Source: DATLWN01 sp964422615 (GTDB taxonomy: Bacteria > Pseudomonadota > Zetaproteobacteria > Mariprofundales > Mariprofundaceae). From it: a stretch of DNA of 64,000 nt. Position 1 is the stretch's first letter. Each line of letters starts with the position of its first letter. Below are positions 37,974-45,625 of the stretch, piece by piece. Below the pieces are notes generated by a model, which saw nothing but the letters and a program-made list of their open reading frames with translations, was not told the origin of the DNA and ran no database searches. Location of the stretch: NCBI GenBank assembly GCA_964422615.1, contig CAYRBJ010000003.1, positions 1 to 64,000 on the forward strand. The letters run 5' to 3'. The position numbers and the translations under genes were made by a program.

Positions 37974-38075
37974 GCCTGCGTATCCGATGGCAGAGACCGC
38001 ATGGGCAATCACACAGGAAAAAGGACGAGTTTAACCGGTGTACCGCGCCATGGTCGGTGTTTATACTCGCCGCCC

Positions 38076-38657
38076 ATGGGTGATGCCGCCGTCGTTCTGC
38101 TATCTGCCGTGCTGGTCAATAATTTCGTGTTGACCAAGTTCCTGGGCATTTGCCCATTCCTTGGTGTGTCCGGCAAGGTGGAAACGGCTGTGGGGATGTC
38201 ATTCGCCGTGATGTTCGTGATGACCCTGGCCGCCACCGTTTCCTGGCTGGTGCAGCAGTATCTGTTGATCCCGCTGCATCTTCTGTACCTGCAGACGATC
38301 TTCTTCATCCTGATCATCGCGGCACTGGTGCAGTTCATCGAGATGATGATCCACAAGACGAGTCCGGTGATGTACCAGGCCCTGGGCATCTTCCTGCCGC
38401 TGATCACGACAAATTGCGCCGTGCTCGGTGTGGCGCTGCTGAACGTGCAGAAAAAACAGACCTTCCTGACTTCGGCCCTGTACGGTTTCGGGGCGGCGGC
38501 GGGTTTTTCGCTGGTGCTTGTGCTGTTCGCAGGTCTGCGCGAACGCATCGAAGGGGCACCGGTGCCAACGTTGTTCAAAGGCTCGCCGATTACACTGATC
38601 ACCGCTGGGCTGATGTCCCTTGCATTCATGGGCTTTTCGAGCATGGTCAGACAATAG
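38076..38657 (+). CDS. rsxA: Electron transport complex subunit RsxA (RnfA)
   Basis: This is a six-helix membrane subunit of the Rsx/Rnf complex, which couples NADH:ferredoxin electron transfer to ion movement and in E. coli also helps reset SoxR. The 193-residue length equals E. coli RsxA. It has the mirrored motifs V-N-N-F-V-L-T-K-F-L-G-I-C-P-F-L-G-V and T-T-N-C-A-V-L-G-V, whose Cys residues bind the membrane [2Fe-2S] cluster shared with RsxE. The ATG at 38076 fits the family start. The long upstream open frame is antisense to mrp. Confidence 0.96.
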   Translation: MGDAAVVLLSAVLVNNFVLTKFLGICPFLGVSGKVETAVGMSFAVMFVMTLAATVSWLVQQYLLIPLHLLYLQTIFFILIIAALVQFIEMMIHKTSPVMYQALGIFLPLITTNCAVLGVALLNVQKKQTFLTSALYGFGAAAGFSLVLVLFAGLRERIEGAPVPTLFKGSPITLITAGLMSLAFMGFSSMVRQ

Positions 38658-38779
38658 ACATCTGTTGTACTGTATTTATAAATAAATCACATTGAAATAG
38701 CGTTTATACAAAGCAAGAATACGGGTATGCCGGATGCCCGCCGCGGGAAGGATCGAAGCGAACGGATGATTGAGCAGCC

Positions 38780-39364
38780 ATGACGAATATTCTCTACGGA
38801 GCTTTAAGCCTCGGCGGTTTTGCCCTCGCGGCGGGCATTATGCTGGCCGTGGCCATGCGCCTGTTCCATGTCGAGGGGGATCCGATGGCCGGCAAGATCG
38901 ACGGTGTCTTGCCACAGACCCAATGCGCCAAATGCGGCTACCCGGGATGCAAGCCGTATTCGGAGGCGGTGGCCAAAGGCGAAGCCGACGTCAATCAGTG
39001 CGTGCCTGGCGGCGAACGCGTGATGCTGCAGATCGCTGATTTGATGGGGGTGGAGCCCAAGCCTCTGGCCCAGGAGCCGGAGCCGCCGATGCTGGCCTTC
39101 GTACGTGAAGACGAGTGCATCGGCTGCACCCTGTGCATCAAGGCCTGCCCCGTGGATGCCATCATTGGAGCACCGAAACAGTACCATACGGTGGTTGCCG
39201 ATTATTGTACCGGTTGCAAGCTGTGCGTGGAGCCGTGTCCCGTAGACTGCATCGACATGATTCTGAAGCCGGAGGTTCTGGAAGAATGGACCTGGAAATC
39301 TCCGGAAACGGTGCACGGGCCGATTCGGATAGGGGATTCTGCCCATGCTACGCACTCTGTTTGA
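38780..39364 (+). CDS. rsxB: Electron transport complex subunit RsxB (RnfB)
   Basis: This 194-residue ferredoxin-like subunit has an N-terminal membrane anchor, a 4Fe-4S motif C-A-K-C-G-Y-P-G-C-K-P-Y, and two classic 4Fe-4S motifs (C-I-G-C-T-L-C-I-K-A-C-P and C-T-G-C-K-L-C-V-E-P-C-P). It passes electrons between ferredoxin and the membrane subunits. It follows rsxA after 122 bp and overlaps rsxC by 20 bases. Confidence 0.96.
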   Translation: MTNILYGALSLGGFALAAGIMLAVAMRLFHVEGDPMAGKIDGVLPQTQCAKCGYPGCKPYSEAVAKGEADVNQCVPGGERVMLQIADLMGVEPKPLAQEPEPPMLAFVREDECIGCTLCIKACPVDAIIGAPKQYHTVVADYCTGCKLCVEPCPVDCIDMILKPEVLEEWTWKSPETVHGPIRIGDSAHATHSV

Positions 39365-40844
39365 GCGTATCGGCCTGATCGCTGGAGGGTTTCCGGGAGG
39401 AATTCATCCGGAACAGTCAAAGCTGACGGCCGACATGCCGATCCGTGATTGCCCGTTGCCACCGGTAGTGATCATGGCGGTGAAGCAGCATATCGGTGAG
39501 GAATGCACGCCGTTGGTCGAAGTGGGCCAAAAGGTACTGCGCGGCCAAAAGGTCGCTCGCGCCCAGGGCTATGTCTCAGCGCCGGTGCACGCACCCACCT
39601 CCGGCAAGGTGATCAAGATCGAGGAGCATCCCGTGCCGCATCCGTCGGGGCTGGGCCGGTTAAGTATTTTCATCGAGCCCGACGGCAAGGATGCATGGGA
39701 TCGGTCACTCGAACCCTGGCCGGACTACCGGCAGCGCGATGTGGGCGAACTGCGCGAGCGGGTTCGCATCTGTGGCCTGGCCGGCCTGGGTGGTGCGGTG
39801 TTCCCGACCTTTATCAAGCTGGTTCGCGACCAGAAGCATCCAATCCATACCGTGATCCTGAACGGCATCGAATGTGAGCCGTACCTGACCAATGATCATC
39901 GGCTGATGCTGGAGCAGGCGGAACAGATCGTCAGCGGCCTGGACGTATTAATGTACATGACAGGGGCGCGTCACGGCGTCATCGCTGTCGAGGATAACAA
40001 GCTCGATGCCGCCGAGCGTATGCACGAGGCTGCCTCAAGGCTGGGCACAGCGGTTTCGGTGCATGTACTGCCGACGCGCTATCCGCAGGGCGGCGAAAAG
40101 CAACTGATCCAGGCCATCACTGGCCGGGAGATCCCTGCCGGCAAGCTGCCGATGCATATCGGCATCCTGTGTCAGAATGTCGGGACGACGAAGGCGGTGC
40201 ATGATGCCGTGCTTCTGGGACGGCCCTTGACGGAACGGGTGGTCACGGTTACCGGCGATGCGGTGCCCAATCCCGGCAATATGAACGTTCGCCTGGGTAC
40301 GCCGATGCGGTTCGTCTATGCCCAGCACGGGTTGGAGACCTTTGACGGTCTGCACCTGATCCACGGCGGACCGCTGATGGGTGAGCGTTTGCCCAACGTG
40401 GATGTGCCGGTGGCAAAATCCACGAATGGCATGCTGGCATTCACCACCGATGTGATGGTCGAGGCGCATCGCCGCCCCGATCCATGCATCCGCTGCGGGC
40501 ACTGCGTTGAGGTCTGCCCTGCGCGGCTGGTGCCGAACGAACTGGCCAGCCTGTGTCGTCAGGACCAGTTCGACAAGTCACAGGATTATGGTCTGTTCGA
40601 CTGTATCGAGTGTGGCTGCTGCAGTTATGTCTGTCCGTCGAACATTCCGCTCGTACAGTATTTCCGCTATGCGAAGGGGGAGGTCGGCAAGATCAATCGC
40701 GAGCGTATCTTCGCTGACCTGTCCCGCCAGCGCAGCCAGGCGCGTGATGAGCGTATTGCCCGTGAGAAGGCGGAGCGTGCCGCCAAGCGGGCGCGGGTGA
40801 AGGAAGATGTGTCGGAGAGCGATGGGGGGCCTTCGTCCCCATGA
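39345..40844 (+). CDS. rsxC: Electron transport complex subunit RsxC (RnfC)
   Basis: This 499-residue NADH- and FMN-binding subunit has an N-terminal barrel region (G-G-I-H-P), a Gly-rich NADH/FMN site (G-L-A-G-L-G-G-A-V-F-P-T) and N-G-I-E-C-E-P-Y. Two 4Fe-4S motifs follow (C-I-R-C-G-H-C-V-E-V-C-P and C-I-E-C-G-C-C-S-Y-V-C-P). It ends in a short Arg/Lys/Glu helical tail. The E. coli protein is far longer because of Ala/Lys-rich repeats that are missing here. This is the compact form seen in many species. Confidence 0.96.
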   Translation: MLRTLFERIGLIAGGFPGGIHPEQSKLTADMPIRDCPLPPVVIMAVKQHIGEECTPLVEVGQKVLRGQKVARAQGYVSAPVHAPTSGKVIKIEEHPVPHPSGLGRLSIFIEPDGKDAWDRSLEPWPDYRQRDVGELRERVRICGLAGLGGAVFPTFIKLVRDQKHPIHTVILNGIECEPYLTNDHRLMLEQAEQIVSGLDVLMYMTGARHGVIAVEDNKLDAAERMHEAASRLGTAVSVHVLPTRYPQGGEKQLIQAITGREIPAGKLPMHIGILCQNVGTTKAVHDAVLLGRPLTERVVTVTGDAVPNPGNMNVRLGTPMRFVYAQHGLETFDGLHLIHGGPLMGERLPNVDVPVAKSTNGMLAFTTDVMVEAHRRPDPCIRCGHCVEVCPARLVPNELASLCRQDQFDKSQDYGLFDCIECGCCSYVCPSNIPLVQYFRYAKGEVGKINRERIFADLSRQRSQARDERIAREKAERAAKRARVKEDVSESDGGPSSP

Positions 40845-41902
40845 ACATGCTAATCAGCTCTCCGCATCTGCATAGCGGCGATTCGGTACGCGCCACCATG
40901 ATCACGGTGATGCTGGCCCTGACACCGGCTGTCATCGTCAGCGTCTATCTGTTCGGCTGGCTGGCCGTGTTGCTCATCGTCAGCAGCATCGTTTGCTGCA
41001 TGGTACTGGAGTGGATCAGCCTGCGCATGATGGGACGCTCTGCAGCGGCGATAGGTGATGGCTCTGCAGCCCTGACCGGCCTTTTCCTGGCCCTGACCCT
41101 GCCGGCCACCACGCCATGGTGGATGGTATTGATCGGCTGCTTCATGGCCATTGTGCTGGCCAAGCAGATCTATGGCGGTTTGGGGTACAATCTGTTCAAC
41201 CCGGCACTGGCCGCCCGCGTGGTACTGCTGATCTCGTTTCCGTTGCAGATGACGACGTGGATCATCCCCATGCATGCCGGCAATCCGGTGATCAATCTGT
41301 ACAGCCTGCAGGATTGCGCGCAGGTATTCTTCTTCGGTATCAAGTCGCTGGGACATTCCATCGATGCCGTTTCCATGGCCAGCGCCCTCGGTTACGTGAA
41401 AACCGAGTGGACACGCGGCATCGCCGTGACCGATGCCCTCAGAGGCTATGGCTACAACTATCTGGATGCGTTTCTGGGGCGTGAAGCGGGCAGCTTGGGG
41501 GAGACCAGTGCCCTGGCACTGCTGCTGGGTGGCATCTATCTGCTCGCCCGGCATACGGTGACCTGGCACATCCCATTCAGCTATCTGGGTACTGTGGCGC
41601 TGCTGGCCGCCATATTCAGCACGATCAATCCCGGGCGTTTCGCACCGCCGATGTTCCACCTGATGGCGGGCGGTCTGATGCTGTGCGCCTTTTTCATGGC
41701 CACCGATCCGGTATCCTCACCGGTGACACCGGCCGGTCGCCTGGTGTTCGGCACCGGTTGCGGCATCCTGACTTGGACGATCCGCACCTTCGGGGGCTAT
41801 CCCGAGGGCGCGATGTTCTCGGTCATTCTGATGAACTGTGCAGTGCCGCTGATCGACCATTACTTCAGGCCGCGCGTGTACGGGCAGGGCCTGCCGAAAT
41901 GA
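40841..41902 (+). CDS. rsxD: Electron transport complex subunit RsxD (RnfD)
   Basis: This 353-residue membrane subunit normally carries covalent FMN. It has about nine or ten membrane segments and the family motifs D-G-S-A-A-L-T-G-L, Y-N-L-F-N-P-A-L and G-E-T-S-A-L-A. The flavinylation site, which in RnfD usually reads like S-G-A-T-P-L, is D-A-V-S-M-A-S-A-L here, with Ser181 in the acceptor place and Met for Gly. It overlaps rsxC and rsxG by four bases each. Confidence 0.95.
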   Translation: MNMLISSPHLHSGDSVRATMITVMLALTPAVIVSVYLFGWLAVLLIVSSIVCCMVLEWISLRMMGRSAAAIGDGSAALTGLFLALTLPATTPWWMVLIGCFMAIVLAKQIYGGLGYNLFNPALAARVVLLISFPLQMTTWIIPMHAGNPVINLYSLQDCAQVFFFGIKSLGHSIDAVSMASALGYVKTEWTRGIAVTDALRGYGYNYLDAFLGREAGSLGETSALALLLGGIYLLARHTVTWHIPFSYLGTVALLAAIFSTINPGRFAPPMFHLMAGGLMLCAFFMATDPVSSPVTPAGRLVFGTGCGILTWTIRTFGGYPEGAMFSVILMNCAVPLIDHYFRPRVYGQGLPK

Positions 41903-42519
41903 AGGTGACACGTGAACAGTGGCATATGGTGTTTGCGCTGTTTCTGGTGGCCACAATCTGTACGGTGCTGCTGGGAATGATCGACGAGGTGACGGAGAAG
42001 CCGATTGCCAAGGCCGAGCAGGATGCGCTGTACACTGCCCTGGCCGAGGTGCTGCCGGTTCACCGCAATGATCCGATCCACGACACCCTGCGCATCACCG
42101 ATGCACAGACCGGTCCGGTGACGCTGTATCTCGCGCGCAATGCGGCAGGCAAGGTCACTGGCGCTGCCTTCGAGGTCGTGGCGCCCGATGGCTATGCAGG
42201 CAATATCTTCATTCTGATGGGCGTGGACCGCGATGGCAGCGTGCATGCCATTCGCGTGACCAGCCATCACGAAACGCCGGGTCTCGGCGATAATATTGTC
42301 AAGAATCACAAATGGGTGAACAGTTTCTCCGGGCGCAACCTTCAGAATACACATTGGGCGGTGAAAAAGGATGGCGGCGATTTTGACCAGTTCACGGGCG
42401 CCACGATTTCACCGCGGGCGGTGGTCAAGGCGGTCAAGCGTGGTTTAGAGTTTTACCAACGGCATCGGGATCAGATCACGGCGGCCGACAAGGTCACCGC
42501 AGCCCCGGGAGGAGCATGA
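41899..42519 (+). CDS. rsxG: Electron transport complex subunit RsxG (RnfG)
   Basis: This 206-residue subunit has one N-terminal membrane helix and a periplasmic FMN-binding domain. The flavinylation motif is canonical, D-Q-F-T-G-A-T-I-S, so ApbE should attach FMN to its Thr. It also has H-H-E-T-P-G-L-G-D. The ATG at 41899 overlaps rsxD's end. A longer in-frame N-terminus is a shadow. No apbE gene is present in this window. Confidence 0.95.
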   Translation: MKVTREQWHMVFALFLVATICTVLLGMIDEVTEKPIAKAEQDALYTALAEVLPVHRNDPIHDTLRITDAQTGPVTLYLARNAAGKVTGAAFEVVAPDGYAGNIFILMGVDRDGSVHAIRVTSHHETPGLGDNIVKNHKWVNSFSGRNLQNTHWAVKKDGGDFDQFTGATISPRAVVKAVKRGLEFYQRHRDQITAADKVTAAPGGA

Positions 42520-43169
42520 TGGACAAACAACAGATATTCTCCGATGGCTTCTGGCACAACAACACCATTTTTGCCCAGTTGCTCGGCATGTGTCCGCTGC
42601 TCGGCGTGACCACCACGGCCGAGAACGGCTTCTGGATGGGTGCGGCCACGACCTTCGTGCTGATGGGCTCGAATCTGGTGGTGTCGATCGTACGCGGTGT
42701 CATCCCCAAGAACGTGCGCATCCCGGCCTATATCACCATCATCGCCGCCTTCGTCACCGTGGTCGACATGACGATGGATGCCTGGATGCACAGTATGTAC
42801 CTGGTGCTCGGCTTGTTTATCCCGTTGATCGTCGTGAATTGCTCGGTACTCGGCCGTGCCGAGGCCTTTGCCAGCAAGAACAGCATCTCGGATTCCGTCG
42901 TCGATGGCCTGGCGGTCGGCCTGGGCTTTACGCTGGCACTGCTGGTGCTGGGCGGCGTGCGTGAGGTGATCGGACAGGGCACGCTGTTCGGCCATCAACT
43001 GTTCGGGGCGCATTACCCGGATTTTCTGATGTTCATCCTGCCTCCCGGAGCCTTCATCGCCCTCGGCTTCATCCTGGTCGGGGTACGCCTGATCAACCGC
43101 TGGCTGCAAAGCCGCGCCGCCTCCCGGGTCGTCGTGGTCAAGACCCTGCAGGAAGCGGCGGAGGTCTGA
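42516..43169 (+). CDS. rsxE: Electron transport complex subunit RsxE (RnfE)
   Basis: This 217-residue six-helix membrane subunit is homologous to RsxA, with L-L-G-M-C-P-L-L-G-V-T-T and the half-site V-N-C-S-V-L-G-R-A-E. It pairs with RsxA to hold the membrane Fe-S cluster. It starts at the tandem ATG behind GGGAGGAG, overlapping rsxG. Its stop overlaps the start of the MIF-like gene by one base. nth (endonuclease III), which follows rsxE in E. coli, is not here. Confidence 0.95.
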   Translation: MMDKQQIFSDGFWHNNTIFAQLLGMCPLLGVTTTAENGFWMGAATTFVLMGSNLVVSIVRGVIPKNVRIPAYITIIAAFVTVVDMTMDAWMHSMYLVLGLFIPLIVVNCSVLGRAEAFASKNSISDSVVDGLAVGLGFTLALLVLGGVREVIGQGTLFGHQLFGAHYPDFLMFILPPGAFIALGFILVGVRLINRWLQSRAASRVVVVKTLQEAAEV

Positions 43170-43507
43170 TGCCCTATCTGCATCTGCATACGAACATCGA
43201 GGTCGAGGACATCGACGGCCTGCTGCGCGATCTTTCGGCCGAGACGGCCGAGGCGTTGGGCAAGCCCGAGTCCTATGTGATGGTGCACGGCTCGGATCGC
43301 CAGGCGATGCGCTTTGCCGGCAATGATGCGCCGCTGGCCTTCATCGAACTGAAAAGCCTGGGCTTGGGAACGGATCGGACCGGTGTGCTGTCGGCGCGGC
43401 TCTGCAATCTGCTGCAACAGCGACTTGGTATCGATCCGTCCCGCATCTACATCGAGTTCGCGGCATCCGAGCGGGCCATGTGGGGTTGGGACCGCGGCAC
43501 CTTCTAG
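43169..43507 (+). CDS. MIF-like tautomerase-superfamily protein
   Basis: This 112-residue protein of the phenylpyruvate tautomerase/MIF fold has the catalytic proline at residue 2 (M-P-Y-L), a central I-E-L-K-S-L-G (in MIF the pattern is L-x-S-I-G) and the C-terminal R-I-Y-I-E-F and W-G-W-D motifs. The substrate is unknown. It is joined to rsxE by an overlapping stop/start (TGATG) and overlaps the convergent transporter gene by four bases, so it is the last gene of the rsx operon. Confidence 0.85.
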   Translation: MPYLHLHTNIEVEDIDGLLRDLSAETAEALGKPESYVMVHGSDRQAMRFAGNDAPLAFIELKSLGLGTDRTGVLSARLCNLLQQRLGIDPSRIYIEFAASERAMWGWDRGTF

Positions 43508-44619
43508 GCCTTCACCGGCTGCAGGCACGGGGCGTGGAACAGGTGCCCGCGCCACATGCCGGGCAGCGTCTTCGCCAGCACCAACATCCAGAAGCACGCC
43601 AATTGCACGATCAGCAGGGATGCGAACAGCCGCAACGACACGGCGCCGGTGTAGGCGGCCAGCTTGACGGTGGCCATCGCGAACACCCCGACCGGGAAGG
43701 TGAAGCCCCACCAGCCCATATTGTAAGGCAGGCCGAGGCGCGCGGTGCGCAGGGTGATCAGCCACGCCGTAATCCACCACCACAAGCCGTAGGCCCAGAG
43801 CAGGAATCCCATCACGATGCCCATTGGCTTCGCCACCTCGGCCAGCGATGCAAGCGGAGTGCCGGCGAAGGCTGCTGGCGCCGCCTCGCCCAGCACCACC
43901 ATGGCCAGGGCGCCGGTGCCGATCGGGCCCAGCGTCAGCCAGGCGGACACCGCCATCTGGCGCGGCGGCAGACTATGGCAGGCCATGCGCAGAAACAGGA
44001 TAACCAGGATACCCATGGCCAGTGGCACGGAAAGCGACCACAACACGCCGCTGACACCAAGCATCAGCCTCGCCGATTCCGTGGACAGGTGCGGGGCCAG
44101 AAATCCGCCACTGCTCGCCGTCACCTCGCAGGCGACGATGGGCAACAGCCAGATGGCTGTCATGCCCTCCAATTGATGGCGCTGTCGCGTGAACATGCGG
44201 AATGGCACCAACAGGCCGGTGAGCACCGCCAGTGCTGCGTCCACCCACCACAGGGCATGGGCCAGGGTGTATGGATGGGCGAGCCCCGAGAATACAGGCA
44301 GGCCGTTGATGATGGGCACAAGCGCCATGGGAATGGCTCCGAGGAACATCGACTGTACCGGGTGGTCAAGCATCGGCCCGACGGTGGCCGGAAACGCCAC
44401 GAGTCGGGTCGTGAACAGCATAGAGAACACACAGAAAAGGCCCACGTCGAACCACCACAGGCCGGTGGCTATTGCGTGCTGGCCGATGAAGGGGTAGGGG
44501 AAGACGTTGATCAACAGAGTCAGGATTCCCGTGCCCATGTTCATCGTGAACCAGTTCGGAGTAAACTGGCGTACGAGCTCCTTGGGATGCTCGAGATGAT
44601 TCAGTGGTTTCCGGCTCAT
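43504..44619 (-). CDS. TDT-family (TehA/SLAC1-like) transporter, possible sulfite exporter
   Basis: This 371-residue membrane protein has about ten helices and belongs to the tellurite-resistance/dicarboxylate transporter family, whose members export sulfite, malate or anions. It has the N-terminal F-T-P-N-W-F-T-M-N-M-G-T-G and a Trp-rich block near the C-terminus (L-W-W-W-I-T-A-W). The start at 44619 follows AAGGAGG. The longer in-frame start is rejected. A LysR gene is divergent, 104 bp away, and is probably its regulator. The substrate remains a guess. Confidence 0.85.
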   Translation of the reverse strand: MSRKPLNHLEHPKELVRQFTPNWFTMNMGTGILTLLINVFPYPFIGQHAIATGLWWFDVGLFCVFSMLFTTRLVAFPATVGPMLDHPVQSMFLGAIPMALVPIINGLPVFSGLAHPYTLAHALWWVDAALAVLTGLLVPFRMFTRQRHQLEGMTAIWLLPIVACEVTASSGGFLAPHLSTESARLMLGVSGVLWSLSVPLAMGILVILFLRMACHSLPPRQMAVSAWLTLGPIGTGALAMVVLGEAAPAAFAGTPLASLAEVAKPMGIVMGFLLWAYGLWWWITAWLITLRTARLGLPYNMGWWGFTFPVGVFAMATVKLAAYTGAVSLRLFASLLIVQLACFWMLVLAKTLPGMWRGHLFHAPCLQPVKA

Positions 44620-44665
44620 AGCGTCCTCCTTGAATGACATGGACGCATCATAGAGTCGCAATATT

Positions 44666-44683
44666 ATCATTAATAATAATGAT
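44666..44683. promoter_or_regulatory. AT-rich palindrome in the divergent LysR/transporter gap
   Basis: Seven-base arms ATCATTA (44666-44672) and TAATGAT (44677-44683) are separated by four bases. The site lies midway between the two start codons in a strongly AT-rich gap, the normal place for a LysR-type operator. Confidence 0.5.
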
Positions 44684-44723
44684 TTATGATGAAATGTATT
44701 CAAATAAATGATATATTAGCGGC

Positions 44724-45614
44724 ATGAGACTGCAGCAGGAGCATATCCTGACCTTCGTCGAACTGGTGCGAAACGGCAGCGTCGGGGGCGCGGCTGATGC
44801 CAGGCACCTGACGCAGCCGGCCATATCCAACCAGCTGCGCCAGCTTCAGCAGGCGATGGGAGAGGCCCTGTATCAGCGAGCCGGGCGGGGAGTGGCCCTG
44901 ACTGCTGCCGGCGAAGCCTTTTACGCGCATGCATTGGCTGTGGAACAGTCGTTAAAGGCTGCTGAAGCATTCGCTGCTGGCTTGCAGAGCGGGGACACCG
45001 GTTTGGTGCGCATCGCCGCCAGCCAAACCATTTCCGGCTCGCTGATACCTGTCTTCCTGGCTGCCTTTCAGAAGCGCCATCCTGGCATCGAGGTGCATGT
45101 CGATACCAGCAACAGCCGTCAGGTCGTCGATGAGCTGGGTGCCTATGATATCGGTCTCGTGGAAAGTCCACTGCAACGCGATCTTCAGGCCGATTACCGC
45201 GTCGAGACGCTGGGCCAGGATGAGGTTGTGCTGGTGATGCCGCGCGGGCATGTGCTGGCGGCACTTGATGCGGTGCCGTTGCAACGGCTGGAGAATCAGC
45301 CGCTGATTTGGCGCGAAGCGGGTTCGGGAACGAACGAAGTGGTCGAGAATGCCTTCCGTCAGGCAGGAATCACACCGTTCAGGCGGATCTCCTTGGGTGG
45401 TGTGGCCGCTGTGTTGGAAGCTGTACGCCAGGGACTGGGCCTGGGGTTTGCCTCGCAGCTGACGCTGAAGCGGCGGGATGCCATGCTGGTGGCACGCCCA
45501 CTGAAGCCACGACTGCTGCGCCCGTTGACGATGATCATGCCCGTGCATGCGGGCGCAGCCGCCAGCATCCTCGCCGAAGGTCTCAGGACCAGCCTGGCGT
45601 CACTCCTGGCATAA
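44724..45614 (+). CDS. LysR-family transcriptional regulator
   Basis: This 296-residue regulator has an N-terminal winged helix (G-S-V-G-G-A-A-D-A-R-H-L-T-Q-P-A-I-S-N-Q-L) and a C-terminal effector domain of the periplasmic-binding fold (V-R-I-A-A-S-Q-T-I-S-G-S). The effector domain resembles CysL/CbbR-like regulators of sulfur or carbon metabolism, though this is a weak impression. It is divergent from the TDT transporter, which it probably controls together with itself. Confidence 0.92.
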   Translation: MRLQQEHILTFVELVRNGSVGGAADARHLTQPAISNQLRQLQQAMGEALYQRAGRGVALTAAGEAFYAHALAVEQSLKAAEAFAAGLQSGDTGLVRIAASQTISGSLIPVFLAAFQKRHPGIEVHVDTSNSRQVVDELGAYDIGLVESPLQRDLQADYRVETLGQDEVVLVMPRGHVLAALDAVPLQRLENQPLIWREAGSGTNEVVENAFRQAGITPFRRISLGGVAAVLEAVRQGLGLGFASQLTLKRRDAMLVARPLKPRLLRPLTMIMPVHAGAAASILAEGLRTSLASLLA

Positions 45615-45625
45615 CAAAGCCCGGT

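Noticed and set aside
36792..38075. Long plus-strand open frame continuous with rsxA
   Set aside because: It is antisense to the well-supported mrp gene, and its translation shows no family features. RsxA at 38076 has exactly the family length.
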